Shown here: piece after piece, positions 1 through 6,100 of the stretch
How positions within the stretch are numbered: the first letter of the stretch is position 1
Layout of the letters: the number at the start of each line of letters is the position of its first letter
Assembly: GCA_937873545.1 (NCBI GenBank)
Contig: CALMWI010000334.1
Location: forward strand, 1 to 8,442
DNA length: 8,442 nt
Direction of reading: 5' to 3'
DNA from: an uncultured bacterium
GTDB taxonomy: Bacteria; UBA4055
Notes under the pieces: model-generated
What the model was told of the DNA's origin: nothing
The model's input: the letters and a program-made list of their open reading frames with translations, nothing else
The model's database searches: none
Translations under genes and position numbers: made by a program

Positions 1-7
1 ATTGTTT

Positions 8-11
8 CCTC
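8..11 (-). promoter_or_regulatory. Possible Shine-Dalgarno site for a gene beyond the left edge
   Basis: Read on the minus strand, the window ends GTGAGGAAACAAT. GAGG at 11-8 is followed by five bases and then AT at the very edge, which would be the first two bases of an ATG if the next base outside is G. This is the best ribosome-binding-like sequence in the intergenic region, but the start codon itself is not visible. Confidence 0.35.
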
Positions 12-95
12 ACTTTAACTTAATTAATCTTAAACTAATAATTATTCATGCTTTTACTTTTGCCTATATTTATGATTCCATATTTAACGAAAGAC

Positions 96-124
96 ATAAT
101 AATTATTATTATTTTAAAATGCAA
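96..124 (-). promoter_or_regulatory. Weak sigma-70-like promoter candidate for the left-hand gene
   Basis: On the minus strand TTGCAT (124-119) and TATTAT (101-96) are separated by 17 bases, pointing towards the left edge. The -10 matches consensus at five of six positions, the -35 only at three. In DNA this AT-rich such matches arise easily by chance, so this is only a candidate. Confidence 0.2.
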
Positions 125-148
125 GATGTTTCTACTAATTATACCGTA

Positions 149-3100
149 TTACTTATTTATCTTGAAGTTCGCCCAGTAGTACGGGTGCGGATTGAAATAG
201 GTTCTGACATCGCGTTTGGCCTTTGATAAGGCGCTGATCCTGTCGTCACCGGATGCTGTGTATCTGAAATATCTTTTCATGAGCACTGAAGCTGCGAGAT
301 CGTCCGTTCTCCATTTGCTTGATATGACGGTTTCTGCGCCTGAAAGCCCGAACGCGTAAGAAAGATCGAAATTCGCGAAGTAGTCTTCGCCGGTCTTTCC
401 GCCTGTGTCGCAGCCTGAAAGGATTATTTCCTTGTTTTCTGCATTGAGCCCGATTATCTCGCTCCATTCGAGCCTGCCGTCATTGGATTCGTCTGCCGAC
501 AGCTGGATGTAGCTTGATCTGCCTGATGTTCTGACTGAATCTTTGCTTATTACAAAGCTGTGGACGGGAAGGTGGAGCATGCCGTACTTGTTTAATCCGT
601 CATTTTTGAAAAGCGATTCGGTGGCTTTTTTATCACCGGTCATAGCTGCGGTCTTGTTGATCCTTGATAGTGCCGAATATTCCCTTTCCGCGTAAACCAG
701 TTCGCTTTCTGCCGTAAAAGGATTTACGAATGACAGGCTCTTTGAGATCTGGGTTGCGCCTGAGCTGAAATCTGCTTTTGCGAGATCATTTACCTCGGCT
801 ATATTGAATTTATCGATCAGAAATTTCTGCCCGTCATAGAGTACTTCGAACGGATAGTTTTTCAGAATTCCGTCTGTGTAAATATAAAGATTATTTACGC
901 CTGATAGTTCATCTGCGAGTTCTTTCGTGAAGACTGTCTGGTAAGCTTTATTTGCAAATGCTGTGAAATCGCTTTTAGTTTCTATCCTGGAAGGAAGCTC
1001 GGCTATTTCTTTATTTATGCCGAACATAAATGTCTTGAGGCTGTTTTTCTTTAGTGTCAGGATATATGATGATCCGCCGTAGGGCAAAAACATTAGGACG
1101 GCTGATGCGTCGTCCAGCCTGTTCTGAATATCTTTCAATGGTTCTGTGCTTATTTCATTCATGAATTTTTCATTTTTCATGCTGAAATATTTAAGATCGT
1201 TCGCAGTGAAAAGATTATCCCTTTCAACAATCAGCGATATCGCTTTATCAGTCTGAAGGCTCTTTACAAGAAGATTTAACCGTTTTGAATAACTTGATCT
1301 TACAGTCCATTCCTGATCTTCAGGGAACTGATTTTCGTTCTCTTCCGATATCTTTATAGCTTTTTTTGAAAGTTTCTCAAGAGTTTCGAGCGCGCGGACA
1401 GGCTGATCTTTTTCATAAACTTCGGAAAGTTTATATGCCGATTCAAGATATACATCGCCGAAACCGAATTTGTCTGCCGATTCGAGGCTTCTATTCGCAT
1501 AAACTTCACAGCTGTCATATTTAAGCTTTGAAAAGTATGATTCGCTTATACGGTATAACGACCTTGCCCTGAAATATTCGTCGCTTCCTGTTACAGCTAG
1601 CTTCAGACTCCTTTGATAGCAGGATAAAGCGCTGTCGGGATTATTTACATTCTTCAGATAGATCTCACCTTTATAGAATTCGGCGGAGATCCTGGCTTTG
1701 ATATTGCCTGTCTCGCCTGCCAGTCTCATGCTGATGTCGAGATTCTTCTGAGCCGCCGGGATGTTCCCTGAAAGTATTAGTATCTTAGCAAGATTCACCC
1801 TTGCAGTGCTTTCCTCCGACCTGTCATTGATCTCGATAGTCTTTTCCAGCGCTTTGTATGAATATGTCGAAGCGGCAGGCAGATCATCAAGCTTGATCTC
1901 GATCAGGCTTCGGGTATTATATGCCCTCATTTTTTCCGCATCTGTTAAGCTCAGCTTCTCCGCGTCTGCAAGATATTTCAGCGCGGATGAAAGTTTGTCG
2001 GTATAATAATACATATCGCTCAGATTCAGATAGACCGAGTTCTTTTTCGAGTCTTCCGTAAAGTAGTCAATTGCCTCGAAATACAGCTCTTCTGCCTTTT
2101 TGTAGTCAGATTTTCTGAAATAACATAATCCGGCAGATTCAAGAAGTTCTCCGAATGAATCGAAGTTCACATCTTCGAATTCGGTTTTATTTTCGATTAT
2201 CGTCTTATAGATCACAAGCGCTGAATCTATGTCGCCGTTCTTATAGTAGCTTACCATGATGTTCCTTAAGGAATTGAACAGCACTTCCGCTGTCTTTCCG
2301 TCAAGCTCTTCTCTGAATGAGCTGATCTCATCTGAGGTTATAAGCCCCGAATTTTTCATATATTCTTTCTTATACTGAATGCTTCTTTTCAGATCACCCT
2401 TGTAGGAATAAATTATCGACAGCATATCATACGCGGCAAGCTTTTCCTTAAGGCCGGCGCTTTTATCATTGAGTATCTTTTCCTGATGAACTATGCTTTC
2501 GTCATACTGTTTGTTCCTGAAATAATTCTTTGACAGTTCATCATGCGCAGAGAGCTTTTCATTAGGGATGTTGTTCTTTTCGGTGTAAGAAACAAGCTGT
2601 ACGCCGTAAATAATCGCTCTTTTGTAATCTTTGATATTTCTAAGTGAGGTTATGAGCGTTTTTAAAATATTCAGTTCCTGTTTGTCTCCCGTGTTCCTTG
2701 CCATCGCCAGAGCCTGTATGAAATAAACCGCTGCTTTCTCATACACTTTGCTGTTGAAATATCTTACGCCGTTCGTCAAGGATGTTTTCAGGTTTGATAA
2801 TGCGAATTCGCGCTGAGCTTTTTTATCCATTCCCGTAAGGCCGAACAGGGTAAACCCTTTACCCGACGCTTTCAGAATAGATATAATATCTTCCTGTGAA
2901 GATCTTTCTGAAAGCTCTCTGCTCAGGCTTTTAAAGCCGAGGGTATCTTTACTGATGCTCTCAGGCAGAATCACAGACTGCGCTCCGGAGAATATCAGGC
3001 TGTTTACGAGTATAATTTTATCTAAAGGTGACGGCTCTCCGTTAAAATTCTCAATTACAACAGCATAAGCAGGGATCTTCAGTTTAAGAAGATCACCAGT

Positions 3101-6100
3101 TTTTACCTTGTTCTTTCCGAAAAGGAAAGTATTTTCAAGTGCATTTGATCCGTTAACTTCGACAGGCTTATCGATATAAAGTATTCCGCCGTTCTCCAGC
3201 GAAGCGGGAATATCAGCCTCCTTAACATCCGCCTCTGAAGCTGTTTTAAGCTCAGTATAGTTGATGTTCGCATTTTCATACGCCATTTTTAATGACGATA
3301 TAGTCGGAAGAAGCGTGAAATTTATATCCTGCAGGCCTTTCGCTGTTGATATGGCATTATAATCAGCATCCGCGCTCTGATCAATGTCGGGAATTATGAA
3401 AACATGTTCTTTTTCTTTGATCTCTTCAGTAAAGCCGTCGAATATTTGCGTAAAGTCAGAATTTTTGCCTTTGAACAGCTTTGCTTCATTTCCGTCATAA
3501 TAGAAAAACAGTTCTGAATCGGACAGCGAATAAATGCTGATCAGAGCTTTGTACTCTCCCATTAATTCAGACAGTTGTTCGCTGTTTATATCCTCAATGC
3601 TGACGAACTGCAGCAGTCTTTCATCGTTAGACTTTCTTATCTGATCGTAAATATCGTTCAGCTCCTTTTCATAAAAATCAGCCTGCTGTTCATATTCCGC
3701 GATCAGCTTTGAGTACTTTTCCGGATTTTTGTTCTTTAAAAGATCTGCTTTCTGCCTGTATCTGACTATCTCTTCGTTGTTGTACCTGATCTTCTTTATA
3801 TGTATTTTATGAAGCTGTTCCTTATAATCGAGGTACCTGCTCGAATAATAATTGAGAAGCGTTCTGTTTTTGAACCTTTCAGCATAATTCATGGCTGAAT
3901 AAATATCGTTTTTCATCAGACAGAGTTCTATCAGCCTGTCATAAAGCGGTTTTATGTCTTCACGCCATCCCGATATAAGTTCATAATCCGCTGTTGAAGG
4001 CAGATACTCCGAAAGTGTCTTTTCCGCATCCCGGTATGCTTTGAATTTCTCATCAGGATCTGTTTCGAGGTCGCCGGCTTTCATCATAAAACGCCAGTGA
4101 AGCAGCTTGTCGTAAGTGCTTTTCGCAGTTTCGTTACCTGCATAAAGAACTTCTTTCGCCCTGCTGATGTTCCCCGATTCGATCATAGTCAGCGCAAGAT
4201 TGTACTTTACAGATGCGCTGATCCTGTTCTTAGCCTCATTTGTTCTGGATTGTGAGCTCAGGAGAGAATCAGCTTCATTAAAGAAATCTCCGGCTTGGAT
4301 AAGGTATCTTAAAGCTTTGTATTTTCCTGCCGGATCATCATTGATCCCCTTTTTGTAACTGATGTAGGCTAATATTCCCCTGAGACTTCGGTTAACAGCC
4401 CTGTCAGTAAGTTCACCCGACAGTATAGCGGGATTATAGACCGTAGTGTCGTTCAGAGCTTTATTCAGTAGTACCTGATCTATACCGGATTTATCCATTA
4501 TCATAGCTTTAAGGATGTTATTCTCATTTACAAGAGCAACATTAAAAAGCTCCATCTTCAGACACAGCTCATTTGATCTTTCGAACCTTTTTATGCTTTC
4601 CTTCCAGTCCGATCCCAGATATTCTATTATCCCCAGCCTGTTCTCTATCAGACTTAAGGCAAGATCGTTGCCTTTTTTCTTAAATATTTCAGCTTTGTTT
4701 TTCAGTATCTCCTTCACGGTTGTAAAATCTTTAAGATTGCTATAGCTTGATGCATTTATAGAATATATAAGCGCAAGTTCGTCCTTGCCTTCAAATCCTT
4801 CGGAATACTGGGAACCGAGAATTATATCCAGTTTCCAGACCGGGATCTCAAGCCCGAGCAGGGAAAGAACTATAAGATTATCCTTGGATGATCTGTCCTT
4901 GTACTCAATATCCTCTTGAATTATCTCCTCGGCAAGCTCGGACGAATATGCGTACTCCTCATCAACGAAGCGTGCAAAAGCGCTGTTCCTTTTTATGAGA
5001 TTTATCGCTTCTTTGTTGTCCTCGCTTTTAAGCTTGATGATTATATCTGCGTATTTCTGGTATGCGTCATCCCCGCCGATGAGATCGCCTTCCTTATCCT
5101 CTCTTGTCAGATACAGAAGCGCGGTTCTCATAGATACTCTAAGCTCGCTTTTTCTGTCGTTAAGCTCTTTATAAATCTCAAGAGCTTTTGAATAATATTC
5201 TTCAGCAGATTCATCATCCAGAGTGAAAAGACAGTGTCCTGTCCTTTCATATATTATAGCCTCCTGCTTTCTCGAACTGAAAGCATATCCTTCATTTATA
5301 ACCTGAAGATAATAATCCAAAGCCTGTTTCCTTGCGTATTCCCCCATATTGTAATAATTGTTCGCAAGGTTGAGTTTCAATTTAAGATACAGCTCTCTGT
5401 CAGCTTCTTTGTCGCATAATCCTATACCTTTTCCGAGAAGTGATATTGAAAGATCGGTATAATCTTTAGCCGAATCCTCAATTATATTCACCGATTCGAG
5501 AATGAACTTGAGCGGTCCGATTACAAAGTCAAGCGCTTTGAGAAAAGCGTTCCTGTTCTTCCCCTCTTCGCTTTCTTCAAGTCCGATATGGTACAGAGCC
5601 TCATAACAGTATGATAAGGTCAGGTATGCGTATTTGATATTGCTGTCGATCTCAATAGATCTGCCTGTCAGCCTTGCGGCTTGGGTCATATCTCCTTTTT
5701 CCGGTTTTACTCCCGACGTTCCTCTGACTGAATACGCATAACCGAGCGCATAATTCAGATATGCGTTGTTCCGATCCCTGTCGTATTCGTTAGTGAAAAG
5801 GTTTATAGCTTCGTTGATCTTTTTAAGACTGCTGTATGAATCTACTATCCCTCTTATGACCTCAATACTCGTTTTATCAAGCTCATACGCTTTCGTATAT
5901 GACAGTAATGCATTGTCGCTCATTTTCTTTGACAGGTATTCTTTCGCCTTTTTCTGATATATTCCCGAAAGCCTTTTCTGCGCCAGCAAAGAGTAAAGAT
6001 CGTAGTTTATACCCTTATAATTTGCCATCATATACTGAAGAATACTTTCAACTGCCTCTTCAGGACCCGTTTCGCTATAGATATTCGCAAGTTTAATGTC

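Larger units (their letters stand above)
1..148. other. AT-rich intergenic region downstream of the giant gene
   Basis: Thirty-one of 148 bases are G or C (about 21%), against roughly 36-49% in the coding parts sampled. No credible gene is present; the open plus-strand frame crossing it has low-complexity, AT-driven composition and runs into the CHAT coding region. Two perfect AT-only palindromes lie at 96-109 and 111-120. No GC-rich hairpin followed by a T run is seen, so there is no canonical intrinsic terminator. The region probably holds the 3' end of the valS-CHAT transcript and the leader of a minus-strand gene to the left. Confidence 0.7.

Noticed and set aside
96..120. Intrinsic terminator for the valS-CHAT transcript
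   Set aside because: The palindromes contain no G or C in the stem, have no loop, and lack a defined T run after a stable hairpin.
2..226. Plus-strand open frame of 74 codons at the left edge
   Set aside because: It is mostly AT-rich intergenic DNA, then runs antisense into the secure CHAT coding end. It has no ribosome-binding site visible and no family motif.
152..400. C-terminal sorting domain (type IX secretion) or membrane anchor
   Set aside because: The protein ends at the normal CHAT terminus (WANFKINK), with no extra beta-sandwich tail and no hydrophobic anchor.
246..467. Minus-strand open frame of 73 codons, Arg-rich
   Set aside because: It lies fully inside the CHAT coding region in another frame; its arginine-rich composition is a by-product of the higher G+C there.
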